DNA of 64,000 bases from Polyodon spathula. Its lineage: Eukaryota; Chordata; Actinopteri; Acipenseriformes; Polyodontidae. Of the stretch, positions 24,600 through 37,741 are shown piece after piece. A program made the position numbers and the translations under genes. The number at the start of each line of letters is the position of its first letter. Within the stretch, counting starts at the first letter, position 1. The stretch is taken from assembly GCF_017654505.1 (NCBI RefSeq), contig NC_054535.1:43954164-44018163 (forward strand). Reading direction: 5' to 3'. The notes beneath the pieces are model-generated. The model saw nothing but the letters and a program-made list of their open reading frames with translations. It was not told the DNA's origin and searched no databases.

Positions 24600-25350
24600 T
24601 AATCTTTACGTATACAGTTTCAATATAAACTTGATGAATTCCTTCAGTTTAACATTAACTCTGTAGATGATCACCGTATTTTATGGGATTCAGTTAAAGG
24701 ATTTATCAGAGATAATACTGTTATATTTGCTTCCAATCATAATAAAAGGCATATATGCAAAATTTTCGAACTAGAGCCTAAATTGGCCTTTGTAGAATAT
24801 GCTCATCAGAGTTCCCCATCCAGATCAAGAGCTCGAACTTAACCTTATTAAGAAGGAACTTAATATGTTGCTTGGACCCTCCCACTTGCTTGCTCTGAGA
24901 CTCTGAGTGCTTTGCAGATATCTTAGCTGTCAAATCCACACACGGAGATAACCTAACAGGTCCCTCTCAAATAAACTCTGCATTTCGGTCCTTCTGTTCA
25001 AACCTTGATAGTTCTGATATGCAAAAGCTCCAAATGTCACGCTTCTCAGCCTCTGAATCTGCAGCGATATGCACTCCCTTATCCTTAGCTGAACTAGAGG
25101 ACGTGCTCCAGAGTATAAGCAAGGGGAAATTCCCAGGTATCGATGGTATTCCGCCCAAATTTATTCTAACCTTTTGGACACAACTGGGACCTCTGATGCT
25201 TAATGTAATGCAAACTATAGATAAAGGTTCCTTTTGTAGAGACGTAATACTGCTATTATTTCTCTCTTACTAAAAAAAGACAAAAGTCATGCTCTTTGCA
25301 GAAGCTATCGTCCCCTTTTTTTGATTAATTTGGATGTTAAATGATATGCC
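24600..25350 (+). pseudogene. L1-Tx1 ORF2 remnant (connector and start of RT)
   Basis: The open frame 25019-25273 holds the RT0/RT1 region with the SKGKFPGIDGIPPKF signature (normally SGKAPGPDG). It stops at 25271; frame shifts then lead to a motif equivalent to YRPISLLNVDVKILAKVLAQRL. The catalytic YxDD box is absent. Confidence 0.7.
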
Positions 25351-27673
25351 AAGGTTTTATCACAACGTCTTGAGATGTACAAGATATATACCTCCAATGT
25401 ATATGTACAGTATGCCTTCCTCAATTCTCTTACAATTATATTTCCAAAACAATCATTTGAACAGCAACTTATACTACCGTCAGTTAACCTGTTAAATATG
25501 TAAGATTGTATATACTTCAATTACCCTAAACACCAATCCTTGTACTATCTTCCCCTTCAAAAATATTTTTCTTCAAAGGCAAGGTACATGATGGGTACTG
25601 TACCAATATTTAAAAGCACCCTAGTGATTCCTTGTCAGAAAGATTAGGAACCCTTCCACATATTTTATTCCTTAGGTGAAGTAAATCCATATCATATGTG
25701 TGTGTGTTCTAAATTGTTTTTATATTTCATCTGCTGTATGCCTGGCACATGTCTTGACATCACAGCTTTATATCAGGACAATTAATCTGTATTCAATAAC
25801 ACAAGCTATCCTAAGAGTGCCACTACATGTATTTTTTTTTAATAGGTGATACTGTCTCCATAGCAAAGTTCTGTCATTGTGCATTCCTAATGGGGATAGT
25901 TTAAAGCTGCCAAGTAAAAATCTTTGAGGGGGCTTAGGGCAGAAAATGATTGAGCATGCACTCAAAACAAGACACTGTTTTTTTTGTCTTGCGTTATTCA
26001 AACCTTTAGTTTGGAAAATGTTTTTATATTGACTTATGAGTTTGCCAATCAAGAAAAACACTCTCAAACTAATTATTAAAAAAAAAAATAAAACCTTAAT
26101 TACACAGGGAACCGTACGAAGTAATTCAAAGGATATACAGCCAACCCTTGGCAGAATCTTCAGTAGCTTTCAACTGGGCATGTAGATTAATGGTATTGAC
26201 TTGTTTTTTCATTACTTTTCTGGTTGTTCCAGGCAAAGGATATTGACTGTGTGTTGTTGTAATGTGTTATTGAATGGTAAGGAAGCTCCCAGAAACTGCA
26301 GTGTTCGTCAAGGTTTCTTTTTCACCCAGGCCCTGGTCTGAAAGGCTTGGACGTGTCAGGGAGATGCGCTCATCACCTACCAATTCCTGACAGCACAGTC
26401 AGCTTTCCAGATCTCTTTATACCCCTTCCAGAAAAGGCTCCTTTGCGTCCATAACTTTATTGACAAGCTACTTGAGGCTGTTAACATAACAAACCAAAGC
26501 TCAATTTTTTTTTCAGGATACCACGCTGCTTCCATAAATGTTGTAGCACAACTGACAGAACTGGTAGAAAATATGGCCTGTTATCATATAAACCCAAGTA
26601 GTAGCGAAGAACAGCTTTGCTCTCACAGCAGGTTCGTATTACTTATTTCAGCTTGAATAAATCCTTGTGAATGATGAGCAGTCAAATTCCCTATTCTTTC
26701 ATTTGTGTGGGTTAGGCACAATTTAAACTGTATATTTTTTTAAAGTGATACATTCATCAGGGTTAAAGTATATTTATATTGTATAACTTGGTAAATCACA
26801 GCTCTGCTGAAAGCTGTATTTTTTATTCATTCATATTAAATGGAGTATCCCTTTACTCCTATGCCTTTATTTGGCATTATTCATATAAAAAAGAGCCTGT
26901 TTTATCCTGATTTGATCCTATACAGTAAGTGAACGTGAATCACTCCTTGGTGCTAGCCTTCTGTGGCCAATACATTAGGCTGTTGTGATGCCCCATGCAT
27001 ATTTTCCCATGTGGCAAACAATCGCAAGTGCAGGATAACAGTATGATCATGTGACAATTCAGCAAAAAATGTGACCTTTGAAAATCGCTAATTCTGTTTA
27101 GTTTGCCGATTAATTTTGTGTCCTAGGAATGCATCTGAATGGCAAACCTGTGTTTTTGTTCCTTTTTAAGAAACCCTTTACAAGCCTGTGACACTGTTGT
27201 AGCTGTGTATTTCTATTCATAATTGATGACCCAAGGCCAGACAGAGAGCCAGTACACATGTAATATGGATTCACTTAGAGTTTGAGATCCATCGCCGTGT
27301 CTGGCTTTTGAGCTTCAAAACACAGAAGCAGGTGTTTTAAGCCGTGATGTTTAGGAATGAGGAAAAAAAAAAAGGGAGGAGGAGGGGGGGCAATGCAAAA
27401 GTTTAGCATCAGGCTGGGGATAACTTATTTCTTTTTATTGGCATATTTCAACACAACCAGGTGGCATCCTGTGAACACAACTGGAGTTGAGCAGTGTAGC
27501 CTCGTGGGTATGGCTTCGGATTTCCACTGAATGAAGTGTGACCACTGGGGATTTACGGTACACAATTCTGCCTCAATTAAACCATTGAGAATTGTGAAAA
27601 TGGCTTTTGTTTTTAAGGCCTTTTACCGGTAAATGTGCATCTTTGATTGTGGATATTGTACAATAAAAATGAT
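25351..27673. other. Non-coding sequence, nothing recognised
   Basis: About 2.3 kb, AT-rich. A purine-rich stretch with runs of A and G sits near 27362-27391. No gene. Confidence 0.5.
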
Positions 27674-27680
27674 CACTTTT
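27674..27680. repeat. Target-site duplication (CACTTTT), left copy
   Basis: Perfect match to 28136-28142 at the other end of the SINE. Confidence 0.85.
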
Positions 27681-28135
27681 GGGGCTCCCGAGTGGCGCAT
27701 CCGGTAAAAGCACTCCATGTGGGGTGCAGGATGCACACTATAGCCTGGAGGTCGCTGGTTCGAGTCCAGGCTATTCCACAGCCAACCGTGGATGAGAGCT
27801 CCCAAGGGGCGGCGCACAATTGGCTGAGCGTCGCCTGGGTGGGGAGGGCTTAGGTCGGCCAGGGTGTCCTCTGCTCACCGCGCACCAGCGACCCCTGTAG
27901 ACTGGCTGGACGCCTGCAGGCTGCCCAGAGCTGCGTTGTCCTCCAATGCTGTAGCTCTGAAGTGGCTGCATGGTGGGTCTTCAGAGTGACGGCATGTGTT
28001 CGTCTTCACCACTCCTGAGTCATCACAGGGGTGGTAGCAGTGAGCTGATCCTAAAATAATTGGCTATTTCAAATTGGGAGAAAAATGGGGTAAAAATCAA
28101 TTGGCGACTACTAAATTAAAAAAAAAAAAAAAAAA
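27681..28135 (+). mobile_element. Full-length tRNA-derived SINE
   Basis: 455 bp starting ggggctcccgagtggcgcat and ending in an A tail, flanked by perfect CACTTTT duplications. The head is tRNA-like with an A-box-like tggcgcatccgg and a consensus B box GGTTCGAGTCC at 27757-27767. The long tRNA-unrelated body ends in an aattggcgactactaaatt tail. Such elements are transcribed by RNA polymerase III and mobilised by a partner LINE. I associate this sequence with sturgeon/paddlefish genomes from memory. A 5'-truncated relative lies at 18091-18330. Confidence 0.9.
27757..27767 (+). promoter_or_regulatory. Pol III B box of the SINE
   Basis: GGTTCGAGTCC fits the B-box consensus GGTTCGANTCC; with the A-box-like word near 27693 it forms an internal type 2 promoter. 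Presence of the box does not show that this copy is transcribed. Confidence 0.75.
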
Positions 28136-28142
28136 CACTTTT
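28136..28142. repeat. Target-site duplication (CACTTTT), right copy
   Basis: Pairs with 27674-27680. Confidence 0.85.
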
Positions 28143-28867
28143 AGGTAGGGATGCTTAGGTTTTGTGTAACTTAACAAGGATAGCATAAACACATTGAACT
28201 CTCTCCACTATACACACAGCTATATCTCTACAGTGCTTTGTCAGCAAATTAGCCCCTACACATTTACTACTATAAGTTCTCATGTCTCAGCACCCCGGCC
28301 TTTGTCTACCTGATAATATAAAATTTGTTTTAAGCTGTGCTGACACATTTAGAAACATCGTCATTGGAATGCAAAAACAACTGTGAAGCTCCAGTGCAAA
28401 ATGTCATAAAAAGCCAAGCACTCACCAGGTATCTGCTGTTAAGATTATATATTTATTATTATAACATTATTATGAATAAACAATGAAGCGAATTCATGCA
28501 GAGGCATTGTGGCCACTGGCCTTCGTCGGTGCAGTAATATAATATAACTTTGCTCTATTAGCGTGATCCTATTTTTTTTCAAAGCTCCAGTATAAACCAT
28601 GGGATTCATGAATGCTGATGAACGGCTGTGTATTCTAACAAGCGTTCCCCTCGACAACCATGCAGGTGATTCCATGATGTTGTCACTACTCGTCCTGTGT
28701 TTGCACACTAAAGACTCATTGTTCTGTAAATTGAAGTTAATAGTTAGTCGAGTGTTTTATATGTTAATTGTCTTTTGACTCCTTTTTTCTGTATATTATT
28801 TGTAGTCAATGAAGACTTATATTTGTTACAGGCTTTAGACAAATACTTACTGTCTTACTATCTAATT
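28143..28867. other. Non-coding sequence, nothing recognised
   Basis: No gene or repeat recognised. Confidence 0.5.
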
Positions 28868-30358
28868 CAGGGGTCAGCAATTAAATTTCATAGTGGGCTA
28901 AATGGCCTGCAGGCCACTTACATCTGCAACCGAACCCCAACCCTCCCCCCCTCGTCGCAAAAATGAATGAACTCTGATGTTGCTGTATGGCGCATGGCAT
29001 AGAGAACACATACTGAGCAATTTCAATGTATTACGACATATCATTCATATAATAGTGCAGGGTGCACGGCACATGTTAATAACCTCTGTATGGCCGCTGC
29101 AGTATTTGGTGCACGTACATTAATATGTGCCATGCATCCCGGACCATATGAGCTTTAACTGCATTCCCGACAGAAATGCAGCATCAATAATCTTTACCTG
29201 CATATATTACCCAATGTATCAATATCTGTTCCATGATGGGAGAAAAAAGAAAAAACCTGCCAATTTTTAAATTGTTTCACTGGCAACCGGCTCATCAATA
29301 AAAATAAAAAAAGCTGCGGCTGCTTGAAAACAAATCGAAAAGCAATAAAGTAACAATTGTGATTGTGTGTCCTTGTAAACTCCAAATACATATCAGTAAA
29401 AATAATATAGCATCTGTGCTGCAACTTTTAAGAGACAAATTAGTTTACTTTAACATTGCGATATGTTGAAAGTGAAACGTAACTAAAAATGTCCCCCCCC
29501 CCCCCCCCCCCCCCCCCCCAATCTGTCAAGTGGTTTTGAGTGACACGTTGTGCGATTTGGTATTTCAACAAAATAATGAGGGGCACGTACATTTCTGGAG
29601 GACTGCCTATTATCTCTGTCAAATCTGTCACACTCACACCTGATGCTTTAAAGATCGCAAAAGGAGAGTGCAGTTGTTCTCATTGGATTTGTTAGAATGC
29701 AATGAAGCATTTAAAACAACTTTTAAAAAGTCTGCTACTTTTGAATTAACTTTTTTTAGGTTTTTTTGCATTCCTGTGTATGAAGGTTCCAGTACCATAG
29801 CGATTCTTAAATATAATACAATATGTCGTTGTATGCAAAATCTTATTTACAAATGTATTGTTTATCGCCCAGTCAGCAAACACTTTGGAATCAGTATTGC
29901 AAAACATTTAATTTTCTGCTTAGAGGCAATATATATTGTATCGCCTGGCTATGTGCTGGCCTCTCTCACATATTTTCTGCTTTACTCAGTTCCCTCAATA
30001 GGCATGCAGAATGCCCTATTGTGGACACTGACTCCGCCCACTCATCACCCATTGGCCCATCGATATCCACTCTCATTCATAAACACACACACACACACAC
30101 GCAGGCAGGCTGCTAGGGAGAGAGATTAGCTGGCAAAACACTCTCACATCAGTGGACCACACAGGAAACATTGTGTATAAAGTATACAGTTAGTTGTGTT
30201 TGCTCTGCCGCTACTGTATATGAAGATCATATGGAGAATCCCCCTCGACAGCCCCCTTGGGGCAATATTACAGTGAAGTTCCGCTTTCGCTCCGCGGGCC
30301 AGAGGACACATGTCCGCGGGCCGGATTTGGCCCACGGGGCTCCATTTGCCGACCACTG
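28868..30358. mobile_element. hAT-type non-autonomous element (CAGGGGTCGGCAA class)
   Basis: Left end CAGGGGTCAGCAA; right end, reverse complemented, CAGTGGTCGGCAA (11 of 13 bases match). Subterminal ggcctgcaggcc on the left and cgcgggccggatttggccca on the right are the GGCC-rich words typical of this hAT class. Eight-base flanks atctaatt and acctactt match at 6 of 8 positions and would be a decayed target duplication. It is 1.49 kb and lacks any hAT transposase. It contains a 27-nt C run at 29493-29519 and a (CA)n run near 30082-30099. Confidence 0.8.
29493..29519. repeat. Poly-C run (27 nt)
   Basis: Uninterrupted C tract inside the hAT element; exact length may be affected by sequencing or assembly. 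Confidence 0.9.
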
Positions 30359-33300
30359 ACCTACTTCATCCAAAACTTTAACAAAATAATGCATTCTGAG
30401 ATAAAACTATAAGAAATGATTTATAAAAAGGCCCTTTGTTTCGTATAAAGAGCCCCTTTCGCAGAACAGTTTGTTTTTATAAATTAAATTAAGTTTGATA
30501 TTCTTGAAACTGTTCTAAACTGTTTTGGTATCCATAAAAATCCTTAAATGACGTGTGAGTTAACACTGGTGAATAGCTGAGTAAATGTTATAGTTCTTTT
30601 ACTGTTTCTATATTTAGCTGTTTTTTTTTCCCTCTTTTGACTAATATTACTAATTTATTTTAAAACAAATGCAATTTTGATAATGCAAAATACATGTAGT
30701 TCAAAATACACAACTGGAAAGTGAGCACTGCAAGGCGGCAGTTTAATGCTGTTTATGTCGTGTCTGATGAGGACAGTGTAGCTCTGGGACCTCGGTTCAG
30801 ATTCGACTCCGGGTGGTGTGGCTCAGGCTTATTTCCATGTATTTGTTTATATTGTTGGAGGAGTTCATGCAAAAGGAGGATACTGAGATCAGTCCATCCT
30901 ATTATGAATAGGAAGTCCAGATCTCAAAAAACAGCAATACATTGAGCAATCATGTAAAGACAGTCTGGGAAGTGAGAGAGGAAGGCTTGCCATCACGGAT
31001 AGCTTGGTGATGACATCACTTAACAAAAGAAAAAGGCACTGTGGCCAAAAACACAGTGAACACCACAAAAACATGTAACGTGCTGGTTTAAAGCCAGCAC
31101 AAGTAGCAGTTGTGTTTGAATTGTTGATATCTTTCACTTGCGTTACTCTTCAGGCACATTCTACACGTGAAGTGATTTGACAGGGAAACACCCATGCACA
31201 AATACATACGTTTTAAATAATAATAACACAATAAAAATACGCACCGAGGCAGGGTGTACCCCACCACACTTGAATAAAATGACTCGTCTTGAAGGCTGTA
31301 ATCCTGTGAAGGACAATATCTCTGTTGCTTGCTTCTGTATGAATGTCTACGGAATGTATGATTGCATAAAGTGACACCCAGCTGTGTTTGACCATCTACT
31401 TTGTTACATGGCTTTAGATTTCATTTCTGTTTATCTTACAAATATCTACAGAATGCTGATCATGGTAAATTACTGATTTTTCATAAATAACACAGGCATG
31501 TTTCCTGAATCTCTTGCTGGATTTCTAGTTCTCTATTTTCATCCTATAGCATACTACTCATAGTAAGCTATATACAGTAATTACATTAAAGTATGCCCTT
31601 TAGTTTAGCGTAATGAGCTGTGGCTCTCTACCTCCCATGCATCACAGTTACCAGTAGGCTAGATTGATATTCATCGTATTAATAGCTGCATGATGCCACC
31701 CGTGTACTGAACTCTGTTTTGCCTGTGATTTATTTATTTTTGACTTGTGCCGGGCTGTAACAAAATGTAAACTCGGTGACTAAGAAACATGTAAGTAAAT
31801 GTACTCAATAAGAATTATTCATTGATCAGATTCTTGATGTCCACTTTCCGAGACATTGCTTGGAGATAGAGGGAGGGAGGCTGCCAAAACAAAAGCCTGA
31901 AAAGGATTTTCTGATTCTTCTAGATTTCATCTCCTGTCGCCTCTTCCTGACAAATCAAATAGCCTGATAATTAGCATGAATTTCTAGATCAGATCAGAGG
32001 CAATTTCATATGTTTTGACCTAAGATGGCTGCCATATTGGAGACTGAGATCTTGCATTCACACTCGGCTATATTCTGTCATTCTCTAATCAAGTTTCATC
32101 ATGGGTACCTGTGTGTGCCTCTGCCAGCATCAATGCCTTGTATCTCAGACACCATTTGAGATAGTGGCATATTGCAGAGTCAAAATATTTCTTTTGAATA
32201 CTTTTAAAAAGGTAACTTTTGTTCTTACTTTATTTTCTTGAATTAATGATTGAGAAAGTGTTTAGTACACAGGTTAGATTTCCAAATATTATTGTAAAGC
32301 AGATCTCTCATGAGACAGGCTGGCCACCTGTCAAGACGGCAGGGGTTTTGCCAGATCGACTGTCGTCAATGCCTGCTCAAATTAAGCATGCTAATATAAC
32401 ATAGGAGTTTGGTTCTCATACTTAATGTATATATTTTTTGTGCAATGTCTATTTTCATACTAAAGCTAAATTATAGTGAGCATCAGCCTACCAGGGCTCA
32501 GTTGTTCGATCAATTCTTGTATACAGGGATATAAATGAGACTCCTATTGCTTAGCAGTTTGATCCATTCCCGGTGTTACTGTGAGTCAAATCACACATAC
32601 CTGAGGTTGTTGCTTATACAATGTGGCTAATCAAGCTCATACTAAAATCTGGAATAGGAGCCTTATTTTCATCCCGGGAATACCGTCGCACTGTACACAG
32701 TGAAGATGATAACCGCAAGGAATTCTCTCGGATCTCCTCCAAACTTTATCATAGCCTACAGATAAACTAGACTTTTTAGACATTTTGATAAACTTTATTT
32801 GGAGATTGAGGACCCTCCGTATGTGTGAAATGTTTGAAACTGTTTTGCTACGCTCTTCAGTAGAAGGCAGATAACATCGAGTTGAGCAATCAGTTCCCTC
32901 CTCAGTATGCTCTTAGTGGTCATATTTTATTACAGGAGTTATCTCACCAGTCACAGGTCACTGTATCACGGTAAATCTTCAATTTCTTACTTGCTTAAAA
33001 AAAGTTATGGGTAATCATGAAGGAAAATAAGTTTAATTTAACCAGTTAGTCAGATCATTAGTCTTCTTGCTGAATATTTTTAGTATCAAATATAAAAAGA
33101 AAAAAAAAAACATGAAAGCAAGACTGAGTGTATACTGCACCATTCAGTTCTGAGATTGCAGAATTCCAATAGGAGTACATGGTTGTTAACACAGCTCTAA
33201 AACCCAATACTGCCCCTGAGTATTTGAAGAGTTGACAACTGCTCATTTGCAGTAACGGGGCAGTGCAGTAAGATCTAGTCACCGACATCATTTAAAATAA

Positions 33301-36300
33301 AGGGCTTGAGCCACCATCTAGTGGTTGAACACATGCCTTACAGTCAACAGTATGTGAAATGGACAGAGCAAAAAAACCAATACAAGCAAGCAGTCTAATC
33401 CAATCCTCTATTTGCATTATTGCACTTAAATGATACTGCAGGTGCTGTATGTAAGATAATATAAAGCAAATCCTTATTTAGTGTCTGTCTGTGTAATGCA
33501 CATGTATTCCAGTGTGTGTGGTTTATTGTTGCACAGTATACTGTAAACATACATGTTGAATACGATTAGTGTATTTTAAAAGGCTTGTTAATTCAAGCCC
33601 CATTCAAGCAGTGCAGATTGCTGGTTTGGAGTTAGGCCGTTTGAAATGAAAGAATTCTACTTGTCTTGTAAGTATACATATCCTGAACTACATCAACCCT
33701 CTTTTTTTTTTGCTTTTATTAGCATATAAAGTACTTTTTATTACAGCAGTAAATAAAATGCTATTGTTGCTAAAACCAGGCCCCTTTTTCTGTGTGTGAT
33801 AAGAACTGAATGTCCGAATTAGTGTTAAAGCAGCTCAGAATTGTTTTTTTTTCATCTCTGATGCTGAACCTATCCTGCAATTTAACTAAAAACTTAGAAG
33901 ACAATGCCCTCTACTGGTTATAGCATAGAAGTGTTTTGATTTTATTGCTCCGTGAATCTGCCAGGATTTGATAGTAGCTTTATGTATTTCTAGCTATTCT
34001 GTTGTCTGAAAGTTATAATTTACATATGTGCCTAGTAAGTGGCATATGTGTGCCAGTTGTGTCATATTAGTCTATTTTTTCCTACATTCAGTATCTCCAA
34101 TTTCAGACCATGAACACTGCAAAGAAAATGTGGAAGACTGATAGCCAAGACAATCCTAACTGCTTGTACTGTGATCAGTCTTTTTTTTTTTTTTGACTAA
34201 TGTTTATAATAGTTATATATGATAGCATGGTGATGTGTTCAGCAATATATAGCTGTCAAATTTAAAAGCTTAAGCTTTACAGTAAGAGCATTTGTAGAGA
34301 TATCCAGCCATTTTTACTGCTGCAGCAGCTGTGCAGTGTTATAAAGTAGCTAGGCAGAGTAAAGTATGCAAACACACACTCACAGCCATTCAAATATAAC
34401 ACTCCTTGATATCACTTAAATTAAATGTGTGAGGACAAGAGAAGGAGGTACAGTACTTAAGAATTAACAGATGGCAGGTTTTGTTGAAAAAAAAAACTAT
34501 CTTTCATATTTAAATAGTTGTCTTTCACTCCACCTATAAAGAAGCAATATGTGATCTTGATAAGTTAAATAAATAAATAAACTAATGCAACATGACAAAA
34601 GCGTTACTTTGATATGTGTTATTATTATCCTCGTTAAGTGCTAAATACAACAGATAAGATGGAATAAGAAAATAGCAGCAGACGAGTCAATCCTTTTAAG
34701 TTTTTGAAAAGTGTCAAACTGAGCATCTAAGAATGTCTATTCTTTCTCTCTTTTTCTTTGAATTGGTGGTTGCTCTTTGTTCCCAATTCCCCCCCCCCCC
34801 CCTCCCCGCTAGTCCTGGCTTGGCAGCTGGTTTCATGAATTACTGGCCAGCTTTGAGGAATCTCATTGTTTTTAAAGGCCAGCCCCTTGTGGTCACAGTA
34901 CTAAGTGTCTCAAACAGGATTGTCCAGTAAATTAGATTAAAAAAAGTAACTTAAATTACAGAGGTGTGCTTGTTTTAGACATTAATGGAACACCTGGTAA
35001 TTGAGATTATCATGTTATATTATAGCAAAAAATAAATAAACCAGAAATGTATAGAAGTAACATACTTGACCCATGTAAACAATAAATACAGTAGGATATG
35101 TGTAAGTAGATACCTGGTGAAAGCCCTGCTCACTCAGCCAATTGTGCAGTGCAGAAGCGCCAGCCAGCCAAACACCACTCTGCTGTCAAGTCTGTCTGAT
35201 CTTCTGCCTTGCCAGTTGTGAATGAAATCATATGCATCTTGTATATATTATAAAATACACCTCAGGAATACCATTGGCATAACAGATTGATCAGTTATGT
35301 AAAGGACAACACAAAAGTGTGTGCACTATCTTTCATTTTTTTAAAACAATAAATTCCAGTTGATGTTATGACATGGAAATGGTCCAGCTGTGTTACAAAA
35401 AAAAAAAAAACTGGATGCCTGGGTTATTGATGTTTGTCCGACACTTCGTTATCAAATGATTGCATTTTAAGTAGAGGAGTGTTTTACTCTATCAATTTCC
35501 GTTCTGAATAATAAAGCCATGGTGCAGCCTGCAGCAGTTTAAGCTCTGTGTCGCTGCACAACTTGTTTGCTCCCAGGGAAATCCTCATGAGACACCCCTG
35601 CTGTAGCAAGCATGATTAAATACTTAAACATTGTCCCATGGTTTGAAAAGAAAAATAAATGTTACCACCAGCTATGTTTACATCCCATACGTTTAGTTTT
35701 TTTTCACTTGATCCTGTCATTTAGTCTGCCATTGTGTTATATTGTCAGGTTGTTTGTATTCCGGAATGTGTACAATATTTAGTATTATGGAAGAGCTTGT
35801 ATTCACATCTGATTAGGTTTGATCAGGTTAGGAGCATTCACAACTGTTAACTGAACATACTTAACCAAAATTGTATATATTGTGTTGTATTTTAAATAGG
35901 ACGCCCTTATACAAGATATTCATAATAGAATGCCTCCTCCAACTGTTCTATAAGCCAGTGATGGTTATTAAGGAGGTTTCATATTCTATATTGATCCAAT
36001 ATATATAATATCAGATATATATATATAACTATAATATATATATATATATATTATATATATATATATTTTATATATAAAATTATTATTAATTGGGTTTTTT
36101 TTTTCAGATACTGTATTTTGCAATGAAGTATTACTGGGTAACTGTTTACAACTGTATTCTACAGGATACACTTCTGAACACTCACTAAAAGTAATTGTAT
36201 GGCAATGTCCACTGTTGTTAAATATGTGTATTACCACTCAAGTATATTAAATTAAATTGGTTTGAATTTGAAGTAACTAAATAACCACATGTTTTATTAA

Positions 36301-37741
36301 GGATGGGGAAATGCGCCAGACATTTAACATTTATTGGGTTAAAATGGCATGTATCAATGCACCTGTCACCCTAAAGTATAAAGAGGGGACTGATGTGATG
36401 AAACCTCAAAACATTTCACCTGAAGGGCCACATTTTCTTAAGAACTGTTTGTTCTTTTGTTTTTGTTTTAAGGAAGAAATGTGGTTTTCTTTTTTTAATC
36501 TTTGGTGGAGAAAGTGTTTTTTTTTTTTTCTTTTCAAACCGTTTTGAAGAGAATGGTGCATTTGCCACTCTTTACACACTGAGATTTATTTATGTCTCAT
36601 TGCAAAGCCATCATTGCAGGATTTGCTTGTCATAGACAGGCGCACGCGTAGCCTTTCAGTTCAGAGGTGCAAATGTATCCAAAAGGAAGCCAGAAGTAGA
36701 GCATCCGTGGGTAGCCAGGTGTTATCAGAAATATATCACCTGGATGACTGCTTGAGGCTGTGCATTTCTAAGTAGACATCTAATGGCTTTCTGTGAACTC
36801 TTTTACTAAGCCTTCTGTTCTAGGCTCAAATAGACTTAGACTTGGACATTTGTTATTTAAACAACAAAAAATGTGGTTTACTGCTTTCTTCAGGGTTGTT
36901 CTTAATCGGTACACATCCAGAGGTACATACTATATTGGTGGAAGTCATTTTTGTTCCCATATTGTTGCTGTGGGTTGTCTGTGATCTTTAACGATTAGGG
37001 TTTCATTTTCTGGGGTACAGTACCTTGGTGCCCTTAGCTTATTCCTTAATAAGATTGATGTACCTTACGCCAAGCTTCTTTATGCTAGCCCTGTACATTT
37101 CCATTGGATTTTTAATTTGAATGCATCTTTAAAAGCATCACAAAGAAGTGGCTTTTTTGTTTAACTGTATTTTTGTGTTGCTACAGTTAATGCATGTGCA
37201 GTTTTGGTCATTCCAAAATTATTTGTTTGTCCACACCAGTCTATTGCTGTGCCTTTTGAAAAATAATTTTAAATTAAATTAAATTTAAATTTGTATTATG
37301 GAATGGCGCAGCTGGATAACTGGGTATAATAACAAGGAACCCATTGAAAACCAAACATTGTATTTCAGTTAGGTGATTTCTAGAGCAAAGAATCTTTTCA
37401 CTTTTTGTATTTAGTAATATTGAAGAGGGCAGCATGCAAATGGTACACGTTGGCATTCGCTCAGCCCAAAGTTGTTATTGTAATCACAGTGGGATTTCAA
37501 TATTTTCTTTTTATTATCACATTATTTTACTGTGGCTCCCAAACTAATCATTTTCTTGCGTTTAATTATCAAAAAATGTATGTTAATTGTATTCTGTGTC
37601 TTGCTTTGTTTCCCTTTTAAAATATAGGAATAAATATAGGTAGCCCGGAACCTATATGCATATGATTCACACATCACTGAGTTTAAAATTAAAATCCTCC
37701 GCCGAATGCTAATGGATCTCTGTCTCTCTCTTGTTTTTCAG
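30359..37741. other. Long non-coding stretch, presumed SLC10A7 intron
   Basis: Over 7 kb without a recognised gene. It holds a C-run near 34791-34802, TA-rich tracts near 36000-36075, and a high-complexity interval at about 31900-32190 that includes an aagatggctgccatatt (YY1-like) word and may be a conserved non-coding element. The stretch 32525-32690 (gagactcctattgcttagca ... ggaataggagccttattttc) has the look of a dispersed repeat, but no second copy occurs in this window. No upstream SLC10A7 exon was found. Confidence 0.5.

Larger units (their letters stand above)
22678..25350 (+). mobile_element. Degenerate Tx1-type L1 LINE
   Basis: A wreck of a two-ORF L1 of the fish Tx1-like type. The 5' leader near 22678 has gagggggtcacgtgacctg. 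ORF1 remnants follow from 22812 (MLTNPKKRPP, then ITTLQNDFLAFTQEFKAL), with an RNA-binding-like DPIEFLTKSLPLW near 23110 and IRFFPNFSNFTVQHRKAF near 23329. ORF2 remnants: LDEFLQFNINSVDDHRILWD near 24633; the reverse-transcriptase start LSLAELEDVLQSISKGKFPG with IDGIPPKF near 25083-25162; and RPLFLINLDVK then AKVLSQRLEMYK near 25311-25382. Most of the endonuclease and everything after the first RT motifs are gone. Many stops and indels; ancient. At 2.7 kb it is about half the usual length. Confidence 0.7.

Noticed and set aside
27681..27770. tRNA gene
   Set aside because: The head is tRNA-like with a good B box, but it is fused to a long SINE body with tail and target duplications, so it is not a functional tRNA gene.
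32525..32690. LINE or SINE 3' tail (ctcctattgcttagcagttt ...)
   Set aside because: Only a memory of similar text; no internal copy or structural hallmark to support it.
1..37741. Earlier SLC10A7 exons (expected ...AAAIFNSAFGSFL and upstream)
   Set aside because: No matching stretch found by eye. A short exon could be missed; a spliced alignment of a fish SLC10A7 protein would settle it.
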